The notes: generated from the sequence alone by a model not told the origin. DNA of 64,000 nucleotides from Firmicutes bacterium TM09-10 (GCA_003481005.1 QUKC01000011.1:62001-126000), one strand, 5' to 3'; positions 54,321-62,394 are shown, numbered from the stretch's first letter. Translations and numbers: made by a program.

Positions 54321-54563
54321 TGATGCCAGGGTCACAAGGTCTTTCACCCACCTATGAGCAAGCTCATGTGGGCTCAGACCTTTTGACCCTGGCATTGATG
54401 CCTGCGGATTGTTCCGTGCTGTGCACTCCCACAATCCTGCCCGATAGTCGCATATCGTGGGATTATCATCCCACTTTTATGCTCCTATCGGGGCGAGTCA
54501 CAAGGTCTTTCACCCACCTATGAGCAAGCTCATGTGGGTTCAGACCTTTTGACCCTGGCATCA
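54321..54563. mobile_element. 243-bp MITE-like element with terminal inverted repeats
   Basis: The ends are inverted repeats of 22 bp with one mismatch (left begins TGATGCCAGGGTCA; right ends TGACCCTGGCATCA). ATAAAA flanks both ends (54315-54320 and 54564-54569), a possible 6-bp target duplication. Inside are three large hairpins: 54324-54394, 54440-54492 (CCCGATAG/CTATCGGG, GTGGGAT/ATCCCAC) and about 54496-54560. The first and third share a sequence around AAGGTCTTTCACCCACC. No coding capacity is seen. Confidence 0.72.
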
Positions 54564-54581
54564 ATAAAATAAGAAACAGAT

Positions 54582-54614
54582 AAACCGCTGTGCAGGAATG
54601 TACGGCGGTTTTCT
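54582..54614 (+). terminator. Terminator-like hairpin before repeat copy D
   Basis: AAACCGCTGT (54582-54591) pairs with ACGGCGGTTT (54602-54611), one G-U pair, then TTC. As at the other copies, the repeat starts directly after it. Confidence 0.65.
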
Positions 54615-54615
54615 C

Positions 54616-54743
54616 ATCGTATTGGAAACTTCGTTTCCATACGATAATAAACGCTCCGCGAGGATGCGCACTCGGCGCAGTGGTAGATGGTTGCTGAAGC
54701 AACCGCGCCTCGGCGCGAGAATGTGCCAAGGCACATTCTTTTT
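54616..54743 (+). repeat. Four-hairpin intergenic repeat, copy D
   Basis: Nearly identical to copy C (first-hairpin bulge T in place of A, CGCAGTGG in place of CGCAAGGG). No gene follows for 470 bases, so the element does not depend on a nearby downstream start codon. Confidence 0.87.
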
Positions 54744-54898
54744 CACAGGGAGAAAGCGAAAATCTGCCCATTGTTTCAAAACACGGAAATTGTCTGATAT
54801 TGATAAAAAGTAGCAATGGAATTTCAGGAGCCGGATTTGTTAAAATGCACAAGAAGAAACAAAAATGTGCGAAATAACAAAAATGAAAACTCACATAG

Positions 54899-54969
54899 TT
54901 ATCCACATCGAAAAAAGGTGAAAAATGCGGGAAATTAAGTTATACACTATTTTATCCACATTATCCACA
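54899..54969 (+). other. Cluster of DnaA boxes
   Basis: Three perfect TTATCCACA boxes (54899-54907, 54952-54960, 54961-54969) and one near match, TTATACACT (54940-54948), all in the same orientation within 71 bp; two of them are adjacent. The surroundings are AT-rich. The rest of the gap 54252-55217 holds the elements listed here and the hpf promoter; no gene was found in it. Confidence 0.7.
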
Positions 54970-55120
54970 GACGAAAAAACCGAATCCTGTGGAATACGGA
55001 ATGTCCAAAACAAACAGTTGTTTTGTGAAGTTATCACAGCAATCCAGTTTTAGGAGGCAGTCTGAAAAGAAATATAATTGTCAGAAAAAAAAGACAATTG
55101 TTTAAAATGCTCAGAAAATA

Positions 55121-55149
55121 TTGCCTGGGACGAGGACTTATGGTATAAT
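55121..55149 (+). promoter_or_regulatory. Promoter of the hpf gene
   Basis: TTGCCT (55121-55126), 17-bp spacer, TATAAT (55144-55149). An inverted repeat AATTGTC/GACAATT (55076-55099) lies just upstream. The leader is about 60 nt. Confidence 0.65.
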
Positions 55150-55217
55150 CTGAATAAGGATAGAGAAAGAAAGCTCTTGCAATATCCTAATTATGGACCA
55201 GAAGGGATGATGATTTT

Positions 55218-55745
55218 ATGAAGATGATTATCAGCGGAAAAAACATTGACGTTACACCCGGTCTGCGCAGTGCAGTAGAAGCAAAGCTCGGTAAGCTGGA
55301 GCGGTATTTTACAGCGGATACGGAAATCTATGTAACATTAAGTGTGGAAAAGGACAGACAGAAAATTGAAGTGACCATCCCGATGAAAGGAAACATTATC
55401 CGGTCGGAGCAGACCAGCAGCGATATGTATGTATCGATCGATCTGGTAGAGGAAATTATCGAGAGACAGCTCAGAAGATACAAGACGAAGCTGATCGCAC
55501 AGCAGCAGGCGGCTGCAAGCTTCCAGCCTGATTACCTGGAAGCGGATGAAGAAGAGGAGGAAGAGGTTAAAATCGTCAGAACCAAGAAGTTCGATATCAA
55601 ACCGATGTATCCGGAGGATGCCTGCGTACAGATGGAGCTTTTAGGACACAGCTTTTATGTATTCTGCAATGCAGAGACGGATCAGGTAAATGTTGTTTAC
55701 AGAAGAAAAGGCAATACCTACGGGCTGATTGAGCCGGAAGTATAA
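55218..55745 (+). CDS. hpf: Long-form ribosome hibernation promoting factor
   Basis: A 175-residue HPF/RaiA protein. The S30AE domain (MKMIISGKNIDVTPGLRSAVEAKLGKLERYF) binds the decoding region of the 30S subunit. An acidic linker (EADEEEEEEVKIV) leads to the C-terminal dimerisation domain (KPMYPEDACVQMELLGHSFYVFCNAETDQVNVVYRRKGNTYGLIEP). Long forms pair 70S ribosomes into 100S dimers in stationary phase. Upstream are a clear promoter and a DnaA-box cluster; a strong terminator follows. Confidence 0.95.
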   Translation: MKMIISGKNIDVTPGLRSAVEAKLGKLERYFTADTEIYVTLSVEKDRQKIEVTIPMKGNIIRSEQTSSDMYVSIDLVEEIIERQLRRYKTKLIAQQQAAASFQPDYLEADEEEEEEVKIVRTKKFDIKPMYPEDACVQMELLGHSFYVFCNAETDQVNVVYRRKGNTYGLIEPEV

Positions 55746-55784
55746 ATCTGGACAAAGCCATTGACAAATTTGAATCAGCAAACC

Positions 55785-55820
55785 AAAATCGGGCGGGAGC
55801 GAAAGCTTCCGCCCGATTTT
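55785..55820 (+). terminator. Terminator after hpf
   Basis: AAAATCGGGCGGGAGC (55785-55800), loop GAAA, GCTTCCGCCCGATTTT. Directly after it a second inverted repeat, GCAGTGCGC (55821-55829) and GCGCACTGC (55858-55866), has a 28-base loop. Confidence 0.9.
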
Positions 55821-55942
55821 GCAGTGCGCTTTACGGCGATGTACGTTATGCTGCAAGGCGCACTGCGCAGCACTTCTGCAGTTGCCCGTCATCCTGTATT
55901 ATGCTAAGATGTAACAGACACGAAAGAAGAAGGAGAAAGAAC

Positions 55943-57937
55943 ATGGCTGTTGTTTTGCTCGCTGCTTTTTTGATGATCGCCTGCCTGCTGGCGCTCAGAT
56001 TTGAAAAGCAGCTGACGGCTGTCCTGCCGTTGGCAACCTGCATTCTGATTTTAATATTATATGTGCTCGCATTTTTCCGGCGGCTGTCCTGGATCGATTA
56101 TTTCAGCACAGCGATTGTGGTGGGAGCAGTTTTGAGAGTTCTGTTTTTATCCGGAGAAAAGAAGAAAAAGCTGTTTGCACAGCTGCGGGAGCTGTTCTTT
56201 GCGCCGTCTGCGATTGCTGCCATGGTGTTGCTGACCGGTGCAGTGCTTCTGACCGGAAATAAAATTGCAACGTGGTGGGATGACTTGAATTTCTGGGCAA
56301 CGGACGTCAAGGCATTGTATGCGCTGGATGGCTTTGCAGCGAAATATACGAATGCAGCTTCGGAGTTTGGCGATTACCCGCCGGGAATCCAGCTGCTCAA
56401 ATGGTGGTTTGTTCATTTAAAGCCGGACGGCTTTTCTGAGGGGCTGATGTTTGCCGGATACTATTTCGGCGTGTTTGTTTTTCTGACGCCACTGCTTAGC
56501 AGGCTGGACGAAGCGCTGCAGACTGACAGACGGACGGTGAAGCAGCTTTTCTGGACCGTTGTGCTTGTGGTCTGCCTGGCAGCGTTTCCGAGTATGACAG
56601 AGACGTTTTACCTCGGAGGAATGTGCGCCGACCTGGTGATGGCGGTGATCTACGGTGTGATACTGATGAGCTGTCTCGAAGATCGGGCTGCGCCTGGTGC
56701 AGACACTGCCGCCGCAGACACTGCCGCCGCAGACACTGCTACCGCAGACATTGCTGATGCAGCTTCCCGTTCCCGCACCTTCTCCAACCTGCGGATCGCC
56801 CTGTATCTCGGCGTTCTGGTGCTCGTAAAGTCCGTTGGATTTTTGTGGGCGGCGTTCGCCCTTGTCTTTGTCTGGTTCTGGCGGCTGCATGGCGCAGCGG
56901 ACAAAAAGAAAGAAATACGGCAGCTGCTTTGCATCACAGCACTTCCAGCCGTCAGCGGAGGAAGTTGGATGCTGTTTTGTCTGCTCATGAAGCGGGTGGC
57001 AAAACTGACCGGGGCGGCGGTTTCGATGGCGTCGGGCAACCTGCCGATCCTGCTTGAAGGAACGGTACAGAAGTTGTTGCATGCGTATGCAGAAGCATTT
57101 GCAGCACGGGCGCTGCATCGGGATGGATTTTCGTGGATCGGTGTATCGGCGCTTGCCCTGTTTGTGATTTTTCTGATCGGAATCGCATGGCTGTACCGCA
57201 GGAAGCTTCTGACCAAAACGGAGCGGAATTTCCTGTTTGTGTATGTGCCGCTGACGGGAATTGTTTTTTACGGCATCAACCTTGTGAGTCATCTGACGAT
57301 TTTTGCGACGGAAACCCAGTATCTAGAAGCAACCGGGATGATTGCGTCGATCGAACGCTACAGTGCACCGTTTACAGTTGGAACGTTGTATCTGCTGTTC
57401 GGGATTTTTCTGGAACGCAGTCCGAGGCTGTGGGGAAAAATTTCGCCCTATGCAGCGCTGGCTGCAACTGTATTGTTGTGTGCAAACTGGGGCGCTGTCT
57501 ATGACGGGATGATCGGTTACCGGCAGCGCTTAGACGACGATTTGCAGGCACGGTCGAACATGATCACGGAAGCGTCGGAGGAATTTCTGGAAAAAATGTC
57601 CAAACAGGACGTGGGCAGTGGGATGCGGGTGCTGTATCTGAAAAATGCGCAGGATGCGGCGCAGTGGGTCAGAAATACCTACATTTCATTTGAGGCATCT
57701 CCGGTGTCAGTGCTGTTTGGCGGAATCGGGGAAGACACCACGTCCGGACAGGTGTGGGAGCTGGTGCAGGCTTCCCATGCGGGCTACTTATATGCAGATG
57801 AAACGGATGAAACGTTAAAAGAGCTGTTTGCGCCGTATACAGAGGAATTTGCATGGAAAACGTTGTATCGAATTCAAATGAACGATGGGACATTGACATT
57901 GGAAAGAGCGGAAGAAAGCCGACAGGGACAGCCATAA
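55943..57937 (+). CDS. Multispanning membrane protein, probable GT-C-type glycosyltransferase
   Basis: A 664-residue protein with around a dozen hydrophobic segments. The first large loop has WWDDLNFWATDVKALY (D113-D114) and later DYPPG (near Y145), which resemble the acidic loop and YPP motif of GT-C (ArnT/PMT-like) transferases that use polyprenyl-phosphate sugars. This assignment is inferred, not certain. A low-complexity loop of Ala-Asp-Thr repeats lies at about 253-272. A 15-bp DNA repeat encodes it. AAGGAG precedes ATG 55943. The next gene encodes a GT2-GtrA fusion, the usual supplier and flippase of such lipid-linked sugars. Confidence 0.7.
   Translation: MAVVLLAAFLMIACLLALRFEKQLTAVLPLATCILILILYVLAFFRRLSWIDYFSTAIVVGAVLRVLFLSGEKKKKLFAQLRELFFAPSAIAAMVLLTGAVLLTGNKIATWWDDLNFWATDVKALYALDGFAAKYTNAASEFGDYPPGIQLLKWWFVHLKPDGFSEGLMFAGYYFGVFVFLTPLLSRLDEALQTDRRTVKQLFWTVVLVVCLAAFPSMTETFYLGGMCADLVMAVIYGVILMSCLEDRAAPGADTAAADTAAADTATADIADAASRSRTFSNLRIALYLGVLVLVKSVGFLWAAFALVFVWFWRLHGAADKKKEIRQLLCITALPAVSGGSWMLFCLLMKRVAKLTGAAVSMASGNLPILLEGTVQKLLHAYAEAFAARALHRDGFSWIGVSALALFVIFLIGIAWLYRRKLLTKTERNFLFVYVPLTGIVFYGINLVSHLTIFATETQYLEATGMIASIERYSAPFTVGTLYLLFGIFLERSPRLWGKISPYAALAATVLLCANWGAVYDGMIGYRQRLDDDLQARSNMITEASEEFLEKMSKQDVGSGMRVLYLKNAQDAAQWVRNTYISFEASPVSVLFGGIGEDTTSGQVWELVQASHAGYLYADETDETLKELFAPYTEEFAWKTLYRIQMNDGTLTLERAEESRQGQP
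56699..56758 (+). repeat. In-frame 15-bp minisatellite
   Basis: Four units of GCAGACACTGCCGCC (the last two diverged) at 56699, 56714, 56729 and 56744 encode Ala-Asp-Thr-Ala-Ala repeats in a membrane-protein loop. Length variation here would keep the reading frame. Confidence 0.85.
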
Positions 57938-58006
57938 AAGGAATCAAACGGCGTTGGATAACACCAGAGTAAGGGTACACAGAAATAACGCAAGGAAAAC
58001 ATTGGA

Positions 58007-59068
58007 ATGGAGAACACAATGGAGAAACGGATACCGGTCATTATACCGGCTTATGAACCGGATGAAAAAATGATCCGCCTGCTGCAGACGCTGCAGGAAT
58101 CTGGAATCGAGAGAATCGTCGTGGTGGATGACGGAAGCGGAAAGGAGTATCGGAACCTGTTCGAACAGGCAAAACAGCTCGGCGCAATTGTTTTGACTCA
58201 TGCGGTGAACCTGGGGAAAGGGCGTGCATTAAAAACTGCTTTTAATGAAGTTTTAAACAGATACCCGGAGGCGATCGGAGCGATTACCGCGGATTCGGAC
58301 GGACAACATACGCCCGCCTGCATTCAGAAATGTATGGAAGCGATGGAAAAAGAGCCGGAAAAGCTGATTTTAGGCTGCCGGAATTTCGATCAGGACAACG
58401 TCCCGGCAAAATCGGAATGGGGCAACAAAATCACACGTCAGGTGCTCAAATACCTTTGCGGCGTGGCGGTATCGGATACCCAGACCGGGCTGCGCGGCAT
58501 TCCGGCTGCGTTTATGCGCCATCTGATGAACGTCAAGGGCGAGCGGTTCGAGTTTGAAACCTACATGCTTCTGGAGGCAGGAGAGCAAAAGGTCGGCATT
58601 CGCGAAGTGCCAATTGAAACGGTTTACTTAAACGATAACAAAGGCAGCCATTTCAACCCGCTGCTGGATTCAGCTCGGATTTATCTGGTATTTGCAAAAT
58701 TTTTGTTTTCTTCCCTGTCATCGTGCATCATCGATCTGGTGCTGTTTGCGCTGTTTTGCAGCCTGACGAAAGAAAGAATGCCGGAGGCTGTCAGCTATAT
58801 TGTGGTTTCGACCGTGCTTGCGCGCGTGGTGTCGGCGGGCTACAACTTTTTCCTGAATTACAGGGTTGTGTTTAAAAGCAGCGGCGCAATGTGGAAATCG
58901 GCGGTGCGCTATTTTGTGCTCGCAGTCGTGCAGATGTTGGCAAGCGCCGGACTGGTCAGCCTGCTGTATGGCGTTCTGGGTGGCTCGGAGGTGGCAGTTA
59001 AGATCCTGGTGGACGTATTCCTGTTCTTTATCAGCTTCCTGATCCAGCGGGAAATCGTGTACCGTTAA
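58007..59068 (+). CDS. Glycosyltransferase family 2 fused to a GtrA membrane domain
   Basis: A 353-residue protein. Residues 1 to about 215 are a GT2 domain (PVIIPAYEPDEKM, VVVDDGSG, DSDGQH as the D-x-D region, QTGLRGIP), similar to polyprenyl-phosphate glycosyltransferases. The rest is a four-helix GtrA domain (LSSCIIDLVLFALFC, VSAGYNFFLNYRVVF), a family proposed to flip lipid-linked sugars. GtrB and GtrA are often separate genes; here they are one. ATG 58007 has AAGGA ten bases upstream; ATG 58019 with GGAG six bases upstream is equally possible. Confidence 0.92.
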   Translation: MENTMEKRIPVIIPAYEPDEKMIRLLQTLQESGIERIVVVDDGSGKEYRNLFEQAKQLGAIVLTHAVNLGKGRALKTAFNEVLNRYPEAIGAITADSDGQHTPACIQKCMEAMEKEPEKLILGCRNFDQDNVPAKSEWGNKITRQVLKYLCGVAVSDTQTGLRGIPAAFMRHLMNVKGERFEFETYMLLEAGEQKVGIREVPIETVYLNDNKGSHFNPLLDSARIYLVFAKFLFSSLSSCIIDLVLFALFCSLTKERMPEAVSYIVVSTVLARVVSAGYNFFLNYRVVFKSSGAMWKSAVRYFVLAVVQMLASAGLVSLLYGVLGGSEVAVKILVDVFLFFISFLIQREIVYR

Positions 59069-59100
59069 AGAACGCTGCTTTGCAGCTTTCCTTGAAAGCT

Positions 59101-59263
59101 GTTACAGTTCACTCGCGCCATTCGCAAAACCGCGTCTTCGACGCTCTCCGCTGCTTCGCAGCTCATTTTTGCTCATAAAATGGCGCTCCCTCCGTACCTT
59201 TTTGTAAGCAGATCTTCATGCGAGCATGAAATCTGCTCCCAAACGGTACGAGTGAACTGTAAC
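59101..59263. repeat. 163-bp nested palindromic element
   Basis: Perfect 15-bp terminal inverted repeats, GTTACAGTTCACTCG (59101-59115) and CGAGTGAACTGTAAC (59249-59263). Inside are further nested arms CGCCATT/AATGGCG, CGTACC/GGTACG and AGCAGAT/ATCTGCT with CATGC/GCATG. No coding potential. Probably a MITE-like or structured intergenic repeat; a diverged short relative may lie at 51561. Confidence 0.75.
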
Positions 59264-59301
59264 CAAAAGCTTAAGTCTTTCTTAGGATTTGGACGAAACG
59301 A

Positions 59302-59331
59302 TTGACGCTTTCTGAAAAAAATGGATATAAT
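59302..59331 (+). promoter_or_regulatory. Promoter of the MBOAT operon with long leader
   Basis: TTGACG (59302-59307), 18-bp spacer, TATAAT (59326-59331). The gene starts at 59733, leaving a leader of nearly 400 nt. Confidence 0.65.
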
Positions 59332-59354
59332 ACTCTCAACAGGAAATGAGAAAA

Positions 59355-59650
59355 CGGTTTCGGAGAAAACAGGGCAATGGAGTTTTCAGAAACCGGATTT
59401 ACAGCCAGTCGTTACGCAAAACGGAGCTGCAGTTCGTTAGATGGATCGAACCACGCGGTGCTGAGCCAGCCGCCCTGCATCCATTCCGCACTGTTGTAAC
59501 GGCTAGTACATCGTTTTCGAAATAACTATACCACTCACTTGCCTGTGAATGCGATTGCACAGGTATAAAAGCCTCAGCGTAGCCCGATACGCCTGCGTTT
59601 TTATACCTACACACTCGAATCCACATCCTACGCGATTGGTATAGTTATTT
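59355..59650 (+). other. Structured 5' leader of the MBOAT operon
   Basis: Consecutive dyads: CGGTTTC/GAAACCG with inner GAAAAC/GTTTTC (59355-59395); GTTAC/GTAAC with ATGGAT/ATCCAT (59411-59500); and a 13-bp arm pair AAATAACTATACC/GGTATAGTTATTT (59520-59532 and 59638-59650) enclosing AGGTATAAAA/TTTTATACCT and CCTGTG/CACAGG. It could be a structured leader RNA or an inserted palindromic repeat. No gene was found in 59069-59732. Confidence 0.6.
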
Positions 59651-59732
59651 ACGAGACGCTGTACCAGGCTTTGCCCGATGGGTCGACGGACAAATACGGG
59701 AATGGGGTTTCCCGATATCCGGGAGAAAAGTC

Positions 59733-61232
59733 TTGTCGTTTCAATCATTTAAATTTGCCGTTTTTCTGGCGGCAGCAGTAGGGGGATTTTATGCCGTGCC
59801 GAAAAAGGGACGGCTGGCAGTTTTGCTGATTTTTAATATCCTCTTTTTCGAGTGGGCAGATTCGTTTGCGGGTATCTGGCTGCTGAGTTCTGTGTGTCTG
59901 ACGTGGGGCTGTGCCCTTTTAGTGGAAAAAGGCGCAGACAGGACGAAGCGCCGTTTGCTGATCGGAGCGTGCCTTTCTTTTCAGCTGATTCTTTTGGCAG
60001 TGTTTAAATATCTGCCGGTCTGGAATGAAATCATCAACAAAACATATGGAAGAGGTCTACAAATCGTTCATCTGGATGTTGCAGCGAAGTTCGGACTCGT
60101 CGCACCCATCGGAATTTCGTTTTATACGCTGGAAGCGATCGGCTATCTGATAGACGTTTCGAGGGGAAAATATCCTGCGGAAAAAAGCTTCTGGCGCTTT
60201 GCGGCATTTCTCTCCTTTTTTCCGAACATTATGAGCGGACCGATCGAGCGTGGAGACCATTTTCTGGGACAGCTTAGAGAAATTACGGAAAAAAAGCGAC
60301 GCGAGCTTCTGAATTACGACCGGGTGATGCAGGGGCTGATTGCGATGCTGCTCGGCTATGGGATGAAGCTGATTGTCGCACAGCGGGCGGAAATCCTTGT
60401 AAATCAGGTTTACAGCATGTATCAGGATGCCAACAGCTTTACGATGCTGATGGCGGCGTTCTTTTATGCGGTTCAGATTTACTGTGATTTTGCGAGCTAT
60501 TCGATGATCGCGGTAGGTGTCGGCAGACTGTTTGGCTTTGAGCTGGTCCAGAACTTTAAGCAGCCTTATTTCGCCAAAAATCTGACGGATTTCTGGCGCA
60601 GATGGCACATTTCATTAAGCAGCTGGCTGCGGGATTATATTTATATTCCGCTGGGCGGCGGCAGAAAGGGACTTGCAGTCAGACAGCGCAATATACTGCT
60701 TGTTTTTCTCATCAGCGGTCTGTGGCATGGCGGCGCGCCGCAGTTTTTGGCATGGGGATTGCTGCATGGTGCAGGACAGGTCGTGCAGGATTTTTACAAA
60801 AAGGCGAAGCAAGCGGTATTCGGGGAAGCAAAAATTGGCCTGGAAAAGCTGCGGCATATGCTTTCGGTTCTGCTGACCTTTTTTACGGTGATGTGTTTTT
60901 GGATCTTTTTCCGCAGCGAATCGGTATCGATGGCAGTGATCTGTCTGAAAAATATGTTTACCAGGTGGAACGGATTTCTGTACTGGAGACAGTTTTTGTT
61001 CACGATGGGATTGGAAAAAACGCAGTTTTTCATTGCAGTTGCTGGGATTGCAGTGCTGTTTGGAATTGATTTGATTTCTGAAAAAAAGAAACAGGAGCCG
61101 GCAGTCTGGATTTATAGGATGCCGCTTCCGGTGCGCTGGGCGATCTGTCTGTTTTTGATCGGAGCAGTGTTCGTGGTCGGGCAATATGGAAAGGGCTTTG
61201 ACCCGTCCGGATTTATTTATGTGGAATTTTAA
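59733..61232 (+). CDS. MBOAT-family membrane O-acyltransferase
   Basis: A 499-residue membrane-bound O-acyltransferase of the AlgI/PatA/DltB type. HISLSSWLRDYIYIPLGGGRKG and the catalytic His H332 in LWHGGAPQFLAWGLLHG are diagnostic. Such proteins move an acyl group across the membrane to a partner that places it on a surface glycan. The start is TTG 59733 with GGGAGAAAAG upstream; no closer ATG exists. The SGNH protein gene downstream is a likely partner. It is not in a dlt operon, so D-alanylation is not implied. Confidence 0.92.
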   Translation: MSFQSFKFAVFLAAAVGGFYAVPKKGRLAVLLIFNILFFEWADSFAGIWLLSSVCLTWGCALLVEKGADRTKRRLLIGACLSFQLILLAVFKYLPVWNEIINKTYGRGLQIVHLDVAAKFGLVAPIGISFYTLEAIGYLIDVSRGKYPAEKSFWRFAAFLSFFPNIMSGPIERGDHFLGQLREITEKKRRELLNYDRVMQGLIAMLLGYGMKLIVAQRAEILVNQVYSMYQDANSFTMLMAAFFYAVQIYCDFASYSMIAVGVGRLFGFELVQNFKQPYFAKNLTDFWRRWHISLSSWLRDYIYIPLGGGRKGLAVRQRNILLVFLISGLWHGGAPQFLAWGLLHGAGQVVQDFYKKAKQAVFGEAKIGLEKLRHMLSVLLTFFTVMCFWIFFRSESVSMAVICLKNMFTRWNGFLYWRQFLFTMGLEKTQFFIAVAGIAVLFGIDLISEKKKQEPAVWIYRMPLPVRWAICLFLIGAVFVVGQYGKGFDPSGFIYVEF

Positions 61233-61250
61233 GGCGTGTGGGGAGATTAA

Positions 61251-61284
61251 TGTGAAAAATAAGCGTGATCGCTTATTTTTCACA
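61251..61284. terminator. Perfect hairpin downstream of the MBOAT gene
   Basis: TGTGAAAAATAAGCG (61251-61265), loop TGAT, CGCTTATTTTTCACA (61270-61284), 15 bp without mismatch. A second inverted repeat follows, CCGCAGGCG (61297-61305) and CGCCTGCGG (61370-61378). The run of T lies inside the stem, so it may limit rather than end transcription into the next gene. Confidence 0.55.
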
Positions 61285-61391
61285 CTGCTATTTGTGCCGC
61301 AGGCGTCACAAAGTAGCTGGGATCGCAGAGCCGAACTGGATGTTCGCCTCGCGATTCCTTCGGCGCAAGCGCCTGCGGAATGGAGAATAAA

Positions 61392-62387
61392 ATGAGAAAA
61401 AAGTGGATTCGAGGGGGCATTTTTCTGTGTCTGGTGCTCCTTTTACTGAGCAATTTAAATCGGATTCTGTGTGTCAAATCGCCGCATGGAGTCGATCAGA
61501 CGCGGTATCTGTATGTGCAGCCGAAAAATAAAATCGACGTACTTTTTCTGGGTAGCAGCCACGTTCACTGCAACGTGAATACGCAGCTGCTTTGGGACGA
61601 ATACGGCATGGCAGCGTACCTGATGACCGGCGCGGAGCAGCCGCTCTGGAACAGCTATTATAATCTGAAAGAAGCGTTGAAGACCCAGAAGCCGAAGCTG
61701 GTGGTGCTGGACATGTTCTGTCCGAGTCGTTTTTATGATGATTTTCAGCCGGGATGGGCGGATGAAAACCTTGACGGGATGCGGATATCCCTGAATAAGC
61801 TGGAAGCAGTGTATACAAGCGTGCAGGAGGAGCAAAGTCACTTTTTTCTGGGATTTACGGAATATCATTCCAGATATGACCAGCTGACGACAGAGGATTT
61901 TCAGAATTTCGTCTGGAATCGGAAAACGCAGGAGCGTTGGAAAGGCTACACGCCGCTAAACCGCCACGCAGAGCTGACGGAGCCGGATATGAGCCATGTG
62001 ACGACATCGCAGGAAATGACCGAAAAATCAAATGAATATTTTGAAAAAATCGTAGAACTGACGAAAAAAGAAGGCATTACACTTGCGCTGATTTCCGGAC
62101 CGTATCTGTTGGAGGAAAGGGATCAGGAGGTTTACAATTCCATTGGGCAGCTGGCAGAAAAAGATGGACTGCTGTTCTGGAACACTAATACACCTGCCCG
62201 TTATCGGGAGATGGGGCTGGATTTTTCGACGGATTATGCAGACCACGCCCACTTAAACGTGGCGGGCGGCGCAAAGTACACGGCGTATCTCGGAAAGTGG
62301 CTTTCCAAAAATTACAGCTTTCCCGACCGCAGGGGACAAAAGGGCTATGAATCCTGGGAAAATCAGCTCGTAAAATCCGGAGAATGA
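61392..62387 (+). CDS. SGNH-type (DltD/AlgX-like) protein, putative acyltransferase partner
   Basis: A 331-residue protein with one N-terminal membrane anchor (GGIFLCLVLLLLSNLNRIL) and an extracellular SGNH-like domain. GSSH (54-57) would supply the Ser of block I, and DHAHLN (D284, H287) the Asp-His of the last block. Proteins of this shape work with MBOAT acyltransferases to acetylate surface polysaccharides. ATG 61392 is chosen for TGGAG seven bases upstream; ATG 61380 has no site. Assignment to a specific family is tentative. Confidence 0.78.
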   Translation: MRKKWIRGGIFLCLVLLLLSNLNRILCVKSPHGVDQTRYLYVQPKNKIDVLFLGSSHVHCNVNTQLLWDEYGMAAYLMTGAEQPLWNSYYNLKEALKTQKPKLVVLDMFCPSRFYDDFQPGWADENLDGMRISLNKLEAVYTSVQEEQSHFFLGFTEYHSRYDQLTTEDFQNFVWNRKTQERWKGYTPLNRHAELTEPDMSHVTTSQEMTEKSNEYFEKIVELTKKEGITLALISGPYLLEERDQEVYNSIGQLAEKDGLLFWNTNTPARYREMGLDFSTDYADHAHLNVAGGAKYTAYLGKWLSKNYSFPDRRGQKGYESWENQLVKSGE

Positions 62388-62394
62388 GGCCAAC

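Noticed and set aside
54899..54969. Calling the DnaA-box cluster the replication origin
   Set aside because: No dnaA, dnaN, rpmH or gyr genes are in the window, and GC skew could not be computed. Only a box cluster is supported.
54744..55217. A raiA-type structured RNA upstream of hpf
   Set aside because: The known raiA RNA lies upstream of raiA genes in Firmicutes, but I see no extended conserved stems here beyond the AATTGTC/GACAATT dyad.
55901..55942. An upstream extension of the 55943 protein
   Set aside because: It has no ribosome site and is highly basic. ATG 55943 has a proper AAGGAG.
59399..59626. A 75-codon minus-strand frame in the MBOAT leader
   Set aside because: It covers the nested inverted repeats, has no ribosome site and resembles no protein.
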